Assembly (NCBI GenBank): GCA_016296205.1
Contig: JAEDJS010000010.1
Span: 1-38,012, forward strand
Reading direction: 5' to 3'
Origin: Treponema sp.
Lineage (GTDB): Bacteria > Spirochaetota > Spirochaetia > Treponematales > Treponemataceae
Length of the DNA: 38,012 nucleotides
Made by a program: the position numbers and the translations under genes
Shown here: positions 1 through 7,474 of the stretch, piece after piece
Position numbering within the stretch: the first letter of the stretch is position 1
Layout: every line of letters starts with the position of its first letter
The notes under the pieces: model-generated
Seen by the model: only the letters and a program-made list of their open reading frames with translations
Told to the model about the DNA's origin: nothing
Databases searched by the model: none

Positions 1-61
1 GTAGACAGAATATACATTATATTACTTAATCTATATTTCAAAAAAATCAACTTACTCCCTA

Positions 62-514
62 TTATTTTGTTGATTCTAGATATTCTTTAAGGTCTGGAAC
101 ATATTTTTTGTCTTCATAACCGATGTGTTCCAGTATCCATTGGTATAAAAATTTTACAAAATTTAATGCTGTAGTAAAGTTTGCATTATTAAAATTATTT
201 GCAGTTTCCAATACTTTTGCCGTGAACTCATTGTGGGCTTTTTTATGTTCCAGGAAATGTTCATAATTGCAATATTGCATCAATTTTTCTTCAGCGTTAA
301 AATGAACTAAAACGTAATCTGTACATTTTTTTAAAGCTTGCATCAGTTGAGGCTCCCATTTAGGTAATTCCATTTTTTTGTAATTCATTAATTCTTTGTA
401 AAAATCATTAGTAAGTAAAACAAGCTGCCTGTGCTGCTCATCTATAACAGGAATTCCGATTTCAAATTTTTTATCCCAAATAATAAATGTTTTTTCATCT
501 GTGTTTGGTGTCAT
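62..514 (-). CDS. Bacteriohemerythrin (hemerythrin-like metal-binding protein)
   Basis: This 150-residue protein is the usual length of a single-domain bacteriohemerythrin, a cytoplasmic four-helix bundle that binds O2 at a non-haem di-iron centre. The full ligand set is visible: His28 (DEQHR), His71 and Glu75 (HFNAE), His90 and His94 (EHKKAH), His130 and Asp135 (HIGYED). No methyl-accepting or other signalling domain is fused, so storage, delivery or scavenging of O2 is likelier than chemotaxis. In a presumably anaerobic spirochete this suggests a role in oxygen tolerance, which is inference. The ATG is preceded by GGGAG at good spacing and a strong promoter lies at 535-563. The gene appears monocistronic. 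Nothing downstream is visible because the window ends 61 bases past the stop. Confidence 0.93.
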   Translation of the reverse strand: MTPNTDEKTFIIWDKKFEIGIPVIDEQHRQLVLLTNDFYKELMNYKKMELPKWEPQLMQALKKCTDYVLVHFNAEEKLMQYCNYEHFLEHKKAHNEFTAKVLETANNFNNANFTTALNFVKFLYQWILEHIGYEDKKYVPDLKEYLESTK

Positions 515-534
515 AATTTCATACTCCCACTAAT

Positions 535-563
535 ATTATAAAGCTGTTTTTCCCAATAATCAA
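535..563 (-). promoter_or_regulatory. Promoter of the hemerythrin gene
   Basis: On the minus strand, TTGATT (563 to 558) and TATAAT (540 to 535) are separated by 17 bases, close to a sigma-70 consensus. The predicted start near 528 leaves a leader of about 14 bases that contains the GTGGGAG ribosome-binding site. The 22-bp inverted repeat lies upstream of the -35. Confidence 0.65.
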
Positions 564-599
564 ATTTAAATTGACTTTTCCCCATTTTTAATTGAAACT

Positions 600-674
600 T
601 TTTAAATTTTGTAAAATATTTTAATTTGTTTTAAAAATCTCACAATTTTACTAAATATTGTACAAAATTTAAAA
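600..674. repeat. 22-bp AT-rich inverted repeat, 31-base loop
   Basis: Bases 600-621 and 653-674 are reverse complements with one mismatch (G660 opposite position 614). The loop is about 31 bases. As RNA this would be a long but weak A/U hairpin; as DNA it could extrude or bind a dimeric regulator. It sits about 40 bases upstream of the hemerythrin -35. No T-run terminator signature follows on either strand. Confidence 0.6.
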
Positions 675-795
675 TAAATTGCATTATATACTATTAACTT
701 TTGGTTATTCTGTCTACTATATTTATAAACTTTACATCTAATTTGAAGATTTTTTTTGAAATTATTTGGAAATTTCGCCGCAAGTTTTTTAACGT

Positions 796-930
796 ACTAC
801 CTGTGGTTAGTAAATCTAAAAATCATTCAAATTAAGTGATGAATAAAAAAATTATTTTATTTTTTAACTTTGGGATATTAAAATTAAATTACCAAACGTT
901 CGTTAGTTTAAAACTACCAATCGTTAGTAA
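796..930. repeat. Short interspersed repeats TACC-N4...GTTAGT, three copies
   Basis: ACTACC-N4-GTTAGTAA occurs at 796-813 (N4 TGTG) and 913-930 (N4 AATC). A longer version, TACCAAACGTTCGTTAG, lies at 890-906. The last matches 3737-3753 inside mfd at 16 of 17 bases (TACCGAACGTTCGTTAG, with palindromic core CGAACGTTCG). The family is therefore both intergenic and inside a coding sequence. Confidence 0.6.
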
Positions 931-937
931 GCAATTT

Positions 938-3900
938 TTATAATAATTCTTCCAGATTTTCTCTGATATAATCCGCCTTCTCTTCAAGACCAATTTTACC
1001 TGTCTGCATAAAGAGCATGTTTGGATGAGCGCTGTCTAGTTTTATTCGTCCACTGCTTGATTTTATAAGGCGCAAAAGTTTATCAACATTCATTTTCTGA
1101 ACTTGACCAAATTCAATTTTAGCAATCCCTCCATGTTCCCGTAAACTTGTAATAGAAAGCTTCCGGCAAATGATTCTGATTTTTGCAAGACTTAAAAGAC
1201 TGTTTACTTCTGGAGGCAATGGTCCAAACCTGTCTATCAAATCATTTTGAACAATTCCCAGTTCTTCTGTTGTAGAAATTGAAGCAATTTTTTTGTAAAC
1301 TTCCATTTTGTTTTCTGCAGTTGTAATGTAATCGTTTGGAATAAATCCAGTGTATTCAAGTTCAAGCAAAACTTCTTCCGGTGCCTGCCAGTTTTGTATT
1401 GTAAGTTTTTCTATTGCCCGGTTAAGCAGATGAAGATACATGTCAAATCCAACTGCGCAAACATCACCACTCTGATCTTTTCCAAGGAGATTTCCGGCTC
1501 CACGAATTTCCATATCTTTCATTGCAATTTTAAATCCACTTCCAAGTTCTGTAAAATCACTGATTACTTGCAGACGCTTCATTGCAACTTCTGAAAGTGA
1601 TTTATTTTCCGGATAAAAAAGATATGCATAAGCCTTTCTGTCACTTCGGCCAACTCTTCCTCTAAGCTGGTAAAGCTGACTAACACCGTACATGTCTGCC
1701 CTGTCAATAATAATTGTATTTACATTTGGAATATCAATTCCGTTTTCTATAATTGTGGTAGAAACAAGAATATGTGCCCCACCCATTTTAAATCGTCTGA
1801 AAATATCATCCAGCTGATCACTTGTCATTTTTCCGTGGGCAGTTTCTACAATCATTTCTGGAACAAGTTTCTGAAGTTTCAGCTGAGTTTCAAGTAATGA
1901 TTCAACTCGATTATGAAGATAAAAAATTTGCCCGCCCCTTTCAACTTCTTTTCTGATAGCCGCTGCAACTTTTTCGTCGTTGTATTCACAGACAACAGTT
2001 TCTACTGGCTGACGATTTTGAGGTGCTGTTGTAAGTAAACTCATGTCACGAATTTTTAAAAGGCTCATGTGAAGTGTTCGCGGAATTGGTGTTGCACTCA
2101 TGGCCAGACAGTCAATATTTGTTTTTAATGTCTTTAATTTTTCTTTATCTTTAACTCCAAAACGCTGCTCTTCGTCTATAATAAGAAGTCCAAGATCTTT
2201 AAAGATTACGTCTTTTTGTAAGATTCGATGAGTTCCAACTATAATATCAACCTGCCCCATTGCCAGTTTTTGGAGAGTTTTTTTCTGTTCTGCTGGAGGA
2301 ACAAATCGGCTTAATTCTGCAATAGTAACCGGGAAGTTTTTAAATCGTTCCAGACAGTTTTCATAATGTTGCTGAGCAAGAATTGTGGTTGGAGCAAGAA
2401 ATGCTACCTGTTTGCCACCCATAACAGCTTTAAAAGCACTGCGCATTGCAATTTCTGTTTTTCCATATCCAACATCACCGCAAACAAGTCTGTCCATTGG
2501 AACAGGTTTTTCCATGTCGGCTTTAACTTCTGCAGTTACATTAAACTGGTCTTCTGTGTCTTCATAGGGGAATGCGGCTTCAAAGGCGGCCTGCCATTCT
2601 GTTTCTTTAGGAAATGCAAATCCACGGCTTGCCTGACGTTTTGAATAAAGGTCGATTAATTTTTCTGCCAGTTCTTCTACTGCCTGCTGAACCTTTGCTT
2701 TTCGTGCACTCCAGCTTTTACTTCCTATTCTGTCCAGTCTCGGGTGATTGTCTTCGTTTCCAACATATCGCTGAACCAGATTGACTTGTTCAATTGGAGT
2801 AAAAACAACTTCGTCATCGGCATACAGAAGTTTAATATAATCCCGTTCTGTTCCACTGGTTTTTACACGTTCAATTCCCTGGAAAAGTCCAATTCCATAT
2901 TGAACGTGAACAACAAAATCTCCAGGATTTAATTCAACAAAAGTTTCGATAGCTTTTGATTTTGTTTTTCGCATTGATTTTGGCATCTGTTTGCGACGGC
3001 CAAAAATTTCGTTTTCCTGAAGAACAAGAATTTTTTTATCACTTATTGTAAAACCTTCTGTAAGGGCCAGAGATTCAACTGTTAATGGATACAGAGTTTT
3101 ATCTTCTGGTTCAATAAAAGGTTTTAACATTTCTTTGATTCTAAGAGCCTGGTTTGGGTTATCTGCAAAAACAAAAATTTTCCAGCCCTGTTCCTGCTTT
3201 TCTGTAAGTGTTTCTTTTAAAAACTGCAGGTTGCCAAAAAAACTGTGGGAGTTTTCACATTCAATTTTGAGTACAGTTTTTGCTGAATTTCTGGTGACAG
3301 ATTGAATCTTGGTGACAGATTGCTCAAAACTGTTACCATTTGCCCAGGAATTTTCATCCTGCTGACTTTGATCTAGATTACCATCACTGTCCAAAGATTT
3401 GTATCGTACAACATTTTGGGCTTTTTCCAGAATAGTTTCTGTGTCAAAAATCATTTCCTGGGGCGGAAGAACTGGAAAACTTTGGCGGGCAACTCTGTAA
3501 CTGGCCATGTATTCATTTTGAATAAGGTTTTGACCGTTTAAAAGTCTGTCGTAGTCATAACACAAAATAAGTGAATCTTTAGAAAGATAGTCTAATACAG
3601 AATATTTTCTGTCAAAAAGGCAGCCATAAAAAAGTTCTTCCCCTTCGCTTTGAAAATTTATTCCAAGTTCTGTAATAAGTAATTCTTTTGCTTCTTTTGC
3701 CTTATCTGTAAGAGCCAGGTGGGGATTATTTTCTGTTACCGAACGTTCGTTAGATGATTGAATTTCACAGGTTTGGTATGATTCAACTTCCGAACGTTCA
3801 TTAATTTTTGAGGATTTTCTTGATTTGTCATATTCCAGGTAGTCATTTGAAATCCCATCCTTATTAATGGCTTCAAGAAATTCATCAAGTTTCCTGGCTG

Positions 3901-4729
3901 ATTCTTCTGTCCATAAAAATTCTTTTGACGGGTAAATAACAATCTGGTCAATTTTTTTGATACTAGTCTGAGTTTCCAGATCAAATGTTTTAATACTGGA
4001 AATTTCATCAAAATCAAAATTGATTCTGTAGGGAAAGATTTCACCGCTCATAAAAATATCAAGCACTTCACCGTGGAGTGCAAATTCACCTTTCATCCCT
4101 ACTCTTGGAACCCTTAAATATCCTTTTGAAACAAGTGTATTTACGATTTCCGAAGTATCAACAGTCATTCCTTTTTTTAGAATAAATGACTGCTTTTTAA
4201 TATATTCTGGTGGAGGCACAGGAGTAACAAATGAACGTTGAGTAACAATAAAAATTCTTGGCTTAAAACTGCTGATTTCATAAGACTGGTTTGAAATTGC
4301 CATTTTACTAAGAACGCCTGCTCTCTGACCAAAAATTGCACCACCTACAGGAGCTTTTCTGTAAGGAATCATTCCCCACCATGGAAGCTGATAAATTTCA
4401 ACTTTATCCTGGTCAAATATTGTTTCCAGATCACATTGAATTTCATCTGCTTCTTTTTGAGTTGGCACCAGAATAAGAATATCTCCACTTGGTTTTTCTT
4501 TAGAAGCAACCTGGTTTGCGGAATGACGATATTGGATAAAATGGGTAAAATTCAACCTTATTCTTTCTAAAATTCCGGCTGTTAGAAAATTTTCAAGAGA
4601 ACCTTTTAGTCCATGGAAATCAACGGGAAATTCAACTTCCTTATCAGCAATACTGTTTGTTGTAACCTTTAATTCGTTCCATGCGTTTAATTGTAGAAAA
4701 AGTGAATTTGTTGATAATGATTCTGCCAT
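938..4729 (-). CDS. mfd: Transcription-repair coupling factor Mfd
   Basis: Mfd is an ATP-driven translocase that removes stalled RNA polymerase and recruits UvrA for repair. Visible domains are a UvrB-like N-terminal region (about 80-270), a CarD-like RNA polymerase interaction domain (about 600-660, starting PGDFVVH), Walker A GYGKTE (754-759), the DEEQ box (852-855), the SATPIPRT motif (878-885), a second helicase lobe ending in QLRGRVGRSD (1021-1030), and a C-terminal TRCF domain. The product is 1263 residues, longer than the usual 1100-1180. The excess lies in two polar linkers: about 300-340, with two NERS motifs, and about 448-480, with two QSVT motifs, both built on short DNA repeats. 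Reading is intact across both. The ATG has only a weak ribosome-binding site (GGTAAG). A TATTAT hexamer at 4739-4744 lies nine bases before the ATG, without a good -35. It is divergent from the 4775 gene. Confidence 0.97.
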   Translation of the reverse strand: MAESLSTNSLFLQLNAWNELKVTTNSIADKEVEFPVDFHGLKGSLENFLTAGILERIRLNFTHFIQYRHSANQVASKEKPSGDILILVPTQKEADEIQCDLETIFDQDKVEIYQLPWWGMIPYRKAPVGGAIFGQRAGVLSKMAISNQSYEISSFKPRIFIVTQRSFVTPVPPPEYIKKQSFILKKGMTVDTSEIVNTLVSKGYLRVPRVGMKGEFALHGEVLDIFMSGEIFPYRINFDFDEISSIKTFDLETQTSIKKIDQIVIYPSKEFLWTEESARKLDEFLEAINKDGISNDYLEYDKSRKSSKINERSEVESYQTCEIQSSNERSVTENNPHLALTDKAKEAKELLITELGINFQSEGEELFYGCLFDRKYSVLDYLSKDSLILCYDYDRLLNGQNLIQNEYMASYRVARQSFPVLPPQEMIFDTETILEKAQNVVRYKSLDSDGNLDQSQQDENSWANGNSFEQSVTKIQSVTRNSAKTVLKIECENSHSFFGNLQFLKETLTEKQEQGWKIFVFADNPNQALRIKEMLKPFIEPEDKTLYPLTVESLALTEGFTISDKKILVLQENEIFGRRKQMPKSMRKTKSKAIETFVELNPGDFVVHVQYGIGLFQGIERVKTSGTERDYIKLLYADDEVVFTPIEQVNLVQRYVGNEDNHPRLDRIGSKSWSARKAKVQQAVEELAEKLIDLYSKRQASRGFAFPKETEWQAAFEAAFPYEDTEDQFNVTAEVKADMEKPVPMDRLVCGDVGYGKTEIAMRSAFKAVMGGKQVAFLAPTTILAQQHYENCLERFKNFPVTIAELSRFVPPAEQKKTLQKLAMGQVDIIVGTHRILQKDVIFKDLGLLIIDEEQRFGVKDKEKLKTLKTNIDCLAMSATPIPRTLHMSLLKIRDMSLLTTAPQNRQPVETVVCEYNDEKVAAAIRKEVERGGQIFYLHNRVESLLETQLKLQKLVPEMIVETAHGKMTSDQLDDIFRRFKMGGAHILVSTTIIENGIDIPNVNTIIIDRADMYGVSQLYQLRGRVGRSDRKAYAYLFYPENKSLSEVAMKRLQVISDFTELGSGFKIAMKDMEIRGAGNLLGKDQSGDVCAVGFDMYLHLLNRAIEKLTIQNWQAPEEVLLELEYTGFIPNDYITTAENKMEVYKKIASISTTEELGIVQNDLIDRFGPLPPEVNSLLSLAKIRIICRKLSITSLREHGGIAKIEFGQVQKMNVDKLLRLIKSSSGRIKLDSAHPNMLFMQTGKIGLEEKADYIRENLEELL
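3293..3322. repeat. 12-bp direct repeat in mfd encoding QSVT twice
   Basis: GGTGACAGATTG occurs at 3293-3304 and again at 3311-3322, 18 bases apart and in frame, giving two QSVT motifs (residues 470-473 and 476-479). The surrounding segment (448-480) is rich in Asn, Gln and Ser and looks like an expanded linker. Confidence 0.6.
3737..3799. repeat. Two palindromic-core elements inside mfd, 51 bp apart
   Basis: TACCGAACGTTCGTTAG at 3737-3753 contains the perfect 10-bp palindrome CGAACGTTCG (3740-3749). A second, imperfect copy with CGAACGTTC lies at 3791-3799. Both are translated (NERS at residues 311-314 and 327-330) in a non-conserved linker of Mfd, and 51 bp is a multiple of three, so the frame is kept. 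Related copies lie at 890-930, beyond the 3' end of the same gene. Confidence 0.6.
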
Positions 4730-4774
4730 AACTTACCGATAATAGAAAAGAATACATCTTTACAGGAGATAAAA

Positions 4775-5764
4775 TTGAAACCCGTAAGACTTTTATTAAT
4801 TATAACAAGTTTGTTTATTTTTGCCAACAATTTATCTGCTCAGGAAAAAAAGACAAACCTTACAACAGATGAATACAATGATGCCTTAATGACAATCCGT
4901 TATTACGACAGAACAATGTATTATCCTGGAAACAGTGAGGATAATCCGGTTTATGTTCACATTACAATCTCTAATGAAGGAAGTAAAACACTGCACTTTA
5001 AATTAGCAGACGACAGAATGTTTAGTGTCGATTTTATTGCTTATACTGTAAAAAATAATCTTCTGCCAATGACTTCTGAGCTTGTAAGAAAGAGAACAAC
5101 AAACCAGACTGTATATTTCCGTGATATTTCTCTTGAACCTGGTGAAGAATATTCATTTGTAGAAAACGTTAAAGAATATCTTGATATTGCAGACCCTTCA
5201 ATTTATTACCTGGAAATGCGATTTTATCCGGAATTGTACAAGAATAAAAGCCTGTGCATTTCTTCCAACCGTTTAAGTCTGGAAATCCGGCCTACTCCAA
5301 CAGCTGCTTCTTCAAGCTTCATTCCTGTAGAAAAAAAGACAGTTGCAGTTTTACAGCAGGAAGATATTAGTCCTGACCGTGTTGTTGAACAGACAATTCT
5401 TGCCCGCCAGAAAAGTTTGTGGGATCAGTTTTTCCTCTATCTTGATGTAGAAAGTCTTCTTAAACGAAATCAGGCTGCAATGAGAAAATATAACAGAGTA
5501 AGTGCTGATGAGCGCAATGATATGCTTAGAAATTTTAAAGCCGAACTTATGCAGGAAAGAATCGACAAAGATATTGTTGCTGTTCCAGTTAAATATAAAA
5601 TTGACACAACAAATTATTCTCAAACACGGGGAACAGTAAAAGTTTACCAATGGTTTAAAAACGACACTTTCCTGGAAAAGAAACGCTACACATATTACGT
5701 TCAGCAGAAAGATGGTATTTGGACTATCTACGATTATGTTGTAGAAAACCTTGGGACAGAATAA
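4775..5764 (+). CDS. Secreted protein of unknown function, possible Ig-like (BsuPI-like) domain
   Basis: I do not recognise a named family with certainty. The 329-residue product starts with a cleavable signal peptide (KPVRLL, a hydrophobic core, then NLSAQ, cleavage near residue 22). Residues about 45-165 look like a beta sandwich: an N-terminal VHITISNEGSKTLHF strand pair, a MFSVDF strand, LEPGEEYSF, and a late LEMRFYP strand. That pattern recalls intracellular proteinase inhibitor (BsuPI)-like domains. The C-terminal 130 residues are charged and mostly helical, then end in a small beta region. The start is TTG with CAGGAGA six bases upstream. It is the first gene of a plus-strand unit, and its TAA directly abuts the next gene's TTG. 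It is probably periplasmic. No lipobox cysteine is present, so it is not a lipoprotein. Confidence 0.8.
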   Translation: MKPVRLLLIITSLFIFANNLSAQEKKTNLTTDEYNDALMTIRYYDRTMYYPGNSEDNPVYVHITISNEGSKTLHFKLADDRMFSVDFIAYTVKNNLLPMTSELVRKRTTNQTVYFRDISLEPGEEYSFVENVKEYLDIADPSIYYLEMRFYPELYKNKSLCISSNRLSLEIRPTPTAASSSFIPVEKKTVAVLQQEDISPDRVVEQTILARQKSLWDQFFLYLDVESLLKRNQAAMRKYNRVSADERNDMLRNFKAELMQERIDKDIVAVPVKYKIDTTNYSQTRGTVKVYQWFKNDTFLEKKRYTYYVQQKDGIWTIYDYVVENLGTE

Positions 5765-6121
5765 TTGAAAGTAATTGTAATTTCAGACGATGATAATTCA
5801 AGATTAAGACTCAAAAGACTTTTAGAAAGCAATGGATTTGAAGTAATTTCTTATACCTGGTTTTTAAAAGCTATTGATAACCTTGATGAAATTGAGCCAG
5901 ATTTAATTATTATATCTGCAATTGATTTTCCCCGCCACTGGAAAATGCTTCCTTCACTGCTTAGTGTGCTGGAAAGTAAGAAAAATACAAAATTAGTTCT
6001 TTATATATCAGATGATTTTGACAAATTTGATTTAGAAAAAGCTGGATTCCTGGGAATTAACTGTATTTTTCCGGCTAATTTAAGTGATAATGATATTGTC
6101 CGGGGAATTAAACAATTATAA
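5765..6121 (+). CDS. Degenerate response-regulator receiver-like protein
   Basis: This 118-residue cytoplasmic protein has the length and alternating beta-alpha pattern of a stand-alone CheY-like receiver: beta1 KVIVIS followed by acidic residues D8-D10, helix 1 RLRLKRLLESNGF, and beta3 PDLIIIS. The residue where the phospho-acceptor aspartate should sit, at the end of beta3, is Ser51 (the nearest Asp is 54), and the beta5 position that normally carries Lys-Pro reads FPANL. It is therefore probably not phosphorylated by the usual route and may act as a protein-interaction module. The TTG start abuts the previous stop codon with GGGA upstream, which implies translational coupling. The receiver assignment is inference from fold pattern; a Rossmann-like domain of other function is possible. 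Confidence 0.7.
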   Translation: MKVIVISDDDNSRLRLKRLLESNGFEVISYTWFLKAIDNLDEIEPDLIIISAIDFPRHWKMLPSLLSVLESKKNTKLVLYISDDFDKFDLEKAGFLGINCIFPANLSDNDIVRGIKQL

Positions 6122-6136
6122 TTGGAAAGTTAAAAA

Positions 6137-6562
6137 ATGAGTAATGATAATAAAAAAGCTAAATTTTTTTGTGAAAATTGCAGTTCAGAAGTTGCCGCCA
6201 ACGCAAGATTTTGTCCAAAATGCGGAAAATTTTTTAGTGCAGTACGATGTCCAAAATGTTTCCATACAGGAACAGTAAGAGTTTTTAAAAACGGATGTCC
6301 AAAATGCGGTTATTCAATGAGTGAACAGGAGCTGTTTGGAACAAGCACTACTCCAGACGGAACAGATCAGAAAAAATTAAGTTCTTCATCCAAGAAAAAA
6401 ATTAAGAATGCATTTAAAACTTTTAATAAAAAGAATAAGGTTTCCAGAAATTCTGATGGATTTCCTTTATGGGTCTTTGGTGCCAGCATTTTAATTTTAG
6501 GCCTGCTTGTTGCTTTTATTTTTCTTCAATGCGGCGAAGGAAACAGCACATCATTTTTTTGA
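6137..6562 (+). CDS. Double zinc-ribbon membrane-anchored protein
   Basis: The 141-residue protein begins with two CxxC zinc-ribbon units: CENC (residues about 13-16) paired with CPKC (28-31), then CPKC (about 39-42) paired with CPKC (55-58). A Lys/Ser-rich linker (about 78-108) follows, and one transmembrane helix (about 112-133, WVFGASILILGLL) leads to a very short tail. The topology is N-terminal ribbons in the cytoplasm with a C-terminal anchor. Such ribbons usually mediate protein or nucleic-acid contacts; no enzymatic domain is present. The ATG at 6137 has GGAAAG upstream. It is the last gene of a three-gene unit with the secreted and receiver-like proteins, 15 bases after the latter. 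Confidence 0.8.
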   Translation: MSNDNKKAKFFCENCSSEVAANARFCPKCGKFFSAVRCPKCFHTGTVRVFKNGCPKCGYSMSEQELFGTSTTPDGTDQKKLSSSSKKKIKNAFKTFNKKNKVSRNSDGFPLWVFGASILILGLLVAFIFLQCGEGNSTSFF

Positions 6563-6567
6563 AATTA

Positions 6568-6596
6568 TTGACTTTTTTAAGATAAAATGTTAATAT
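6568..6596 (+). promoter_or_regulatory. Promoter of tRNA-Leu
   Basis: TTGACT (6568-6573) and TAATAT (6591-6596) are 17 bases apart. The predicted start is near 6603, about five bases before the mature tRNA 5' end at 6608. It lies just past the stop codon of the zinc-ribbon gene, so the tRNA probably has its own transcript. Confidence 0.6.
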
Positions 6597-6607
6597 AAAT
6601 CAATCTT

Positions 6608-6691
6608 GCCCGGGTGGTGGAATTGGCAGACACGCTAGTTTCAGGTACTAGTGGGAGTAATCCCTTAGGGGTTCAAGTCCCCTTCCGGGCA
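6608..6691 (+). tRNA. tRNA-Leu (anticodon CAG)
   Basis: The cloverleaf can be folded by eye. The acceptor arm is GCCCGGG (6608-6614) with TCCGGGC (6684-6690) and discriminator A6691. The anticodon arm is CTAGT/ACTAG with loop TTCAGGT, giving anticodon CAG. A long variable arm (GGGAGTAATCCC) marks a class II tRNA. The T-arm is AGGGG/CCCCT with loop TTCAAGT. A long variable arm, CAG and discriminator A identify leucine, reading CUG. The 3' CCA is not encoded. Confidence 0.97.
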
Positions 6692-6693
6692 CT

Positions 6694-6730
6694 AAAGCTT
6701 TGTTAATTTCTAGCAAAGCTTTTTTTATTT
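6694..6730 (+). terminator. Rho-independent terminator of tRNA-Leu
   Basis: A perfect 9-bp stem, AAAGCTTTG (6694-6702) with CAAAGCTTT (6715-6723 region), is followed on the plus strand by a run of T's to about 6727. It starts three bases after the tRNA. There is no T-run on the minus side, so it would not stop the rluA-side operon. Confidence 0.85.
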
Positions 6731-6739
6731 TAAATTGAT

Positions 6740-7474
6740 TTATATTTCAAAAGTAAAATCTAAGCCAGTTACTGGATGAACAAATTTTATTTTAAACGCT
6801 TCAAATTCAAATTTGTTTTCTCCAGCCTGAGGATTATAAACTTTATCACCTGCAATTGGAAAACCTATCCAACGTAAATGGCATCTTACCTGATGTTTGA
6901 AGCCTTGAGTAATATTGCAGACAACTTTATTGTCAGGATATAGTTCCACATTTGTTGTATAAATTTTGTTTACTGCCTTGTTTAATGCAGCCTTACCGCT
7001 TTTTTCTGTAACAGGCCTCACTTCACTGTTATTAATACCAAAATATCGGAACTTTGATGTTATTTGAAAATTCCTGCTATTTTGTAAAGAATTATTCTGA
7101 ATAAAATCAACTGGTGGAAATGACTGGGAAAGATTTAAATCTTTATGAGCAAGGGGTTCAACTTTTGCCCTGTAAAATTTTGTAAAAAGATCTTTGGTCT
7201 GCTGTTCATACAAAAAATCGTAACATTCCTGGGTTGCAGCAATTAGCAGAAGTCCGGAAGTTTCGGTATCTATTCTGTGAAGAAGTCCGTATTCAATTTG
7301 TTTCTTTTTTGAAATAACATTTTTAAGAGCAGGAAATATTTCCATGGCCTGATTAATTGCGCAGTCGTCTTCTGGTTTTAAAGGTGCACTTGGCAGAGAA
7401 GATGGTTTATAAATTATGACAAATGGATTTGAATCTGTTGGAGGAACAAGAACCTTAATTTTTAAAGCACACAT
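6740..7474 (-). CDS. RluA-family pseudouridine synthase (no S4 domain)
   Basis: This enzyme isomerises uridine to pseudouridine in rRNA or tRNA. The catalytic motif HRIDTETSG is at residues 66-74 with nucleophile Asp69; most relatives read HRLD. A family C-terminal signature is present in QGFKHQVRCHLRWIGFPIAGDKVY. It has no N-terminal S4 domain and at 244 residues is of the short RluA/TruC/YlyB type; the target cannot be told from sequence. It is the last gene of the PilZ-to-rluA operon, and its start overlaps the 3' end of the RluD-like gene by 13 bases. No terminator follows on this strand, so read-through antisense to tRNA-Leu is possible. Confidence 0.9.
   Translation of the reverse strand: MCALKIKVLVPPTDSNPFVIIYKPSSLPSAPLKPEDDCAINQAMEIFPALKNVISKKKQIEYGLLHRIDTETSGLLLIAATQECYDFLYEQQTKDLFTKFYRAKVEPLAHKDLNLSQSFPPVDFIQNNSLQNSRNFQITSKFRYFGINNSEVRPVTEKSGKAALNKAVNKIYTTNVELYPDNKVVCNITQGFKHQVRCHLRWIGFPIAGDKVYNPQAGENKFEFEAFKIKFVHPVTGLDFTFEI

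Larger units (their letters stand above)
1..717. repeat. 12-bp inverted repeat flanking the hemerythrin gene
   Basis: GTAGACAGAATA at 1-12 has an exact inverted copy, TATTCTGTCTAC, at 706-717. The pair brackets the hemerythrin gene and its promoter. The left copy touches the window edge, so its true length cannot be seen. It could be a chance match, terminal repeats of a small mobile unit, or paired regulator sites. There is no transposase between the copies and no obvious target duplication. Confidence 0.4.
515..937. other. AT-rich intergenic region between mfd and the hemerythrin gene
   Basis: These 423 bases contain no credible ORF. They hold the hemerythrin promoter (535-563), a long AT-rich inverted repeat (600-621 with 653-674), the right copy of a 12-bp inverted repeat (706-717), and short repeats of the form TACC-N4...GTTAGT at 796-813, 889-907 and 913-930 just past the mfd stop. 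I see no clear Rho-independent terminator for mfd: the repeats are in direct orientation, not a GC-rich hairpin with a T-run. Confidence 0.7.

Noticed and set aside
502..528. Tiny upstream ORF (MKL, stop) overlapping the hemerythrin start
   Set aside because: Three codons, probably chance; nothing suggests it is translated.
890..930. Rho-independent terminator for mfd
   Set aside because: The repeats are in direct orientation and there is no GC-rich stem followed by T's.
4739..4761. Leaderless promoter for mfd from TATTAT near its start
   Set aside because: The hexamer is close to the ATG, but the -35 region (TCCTGT) is poor, so I do not call it.
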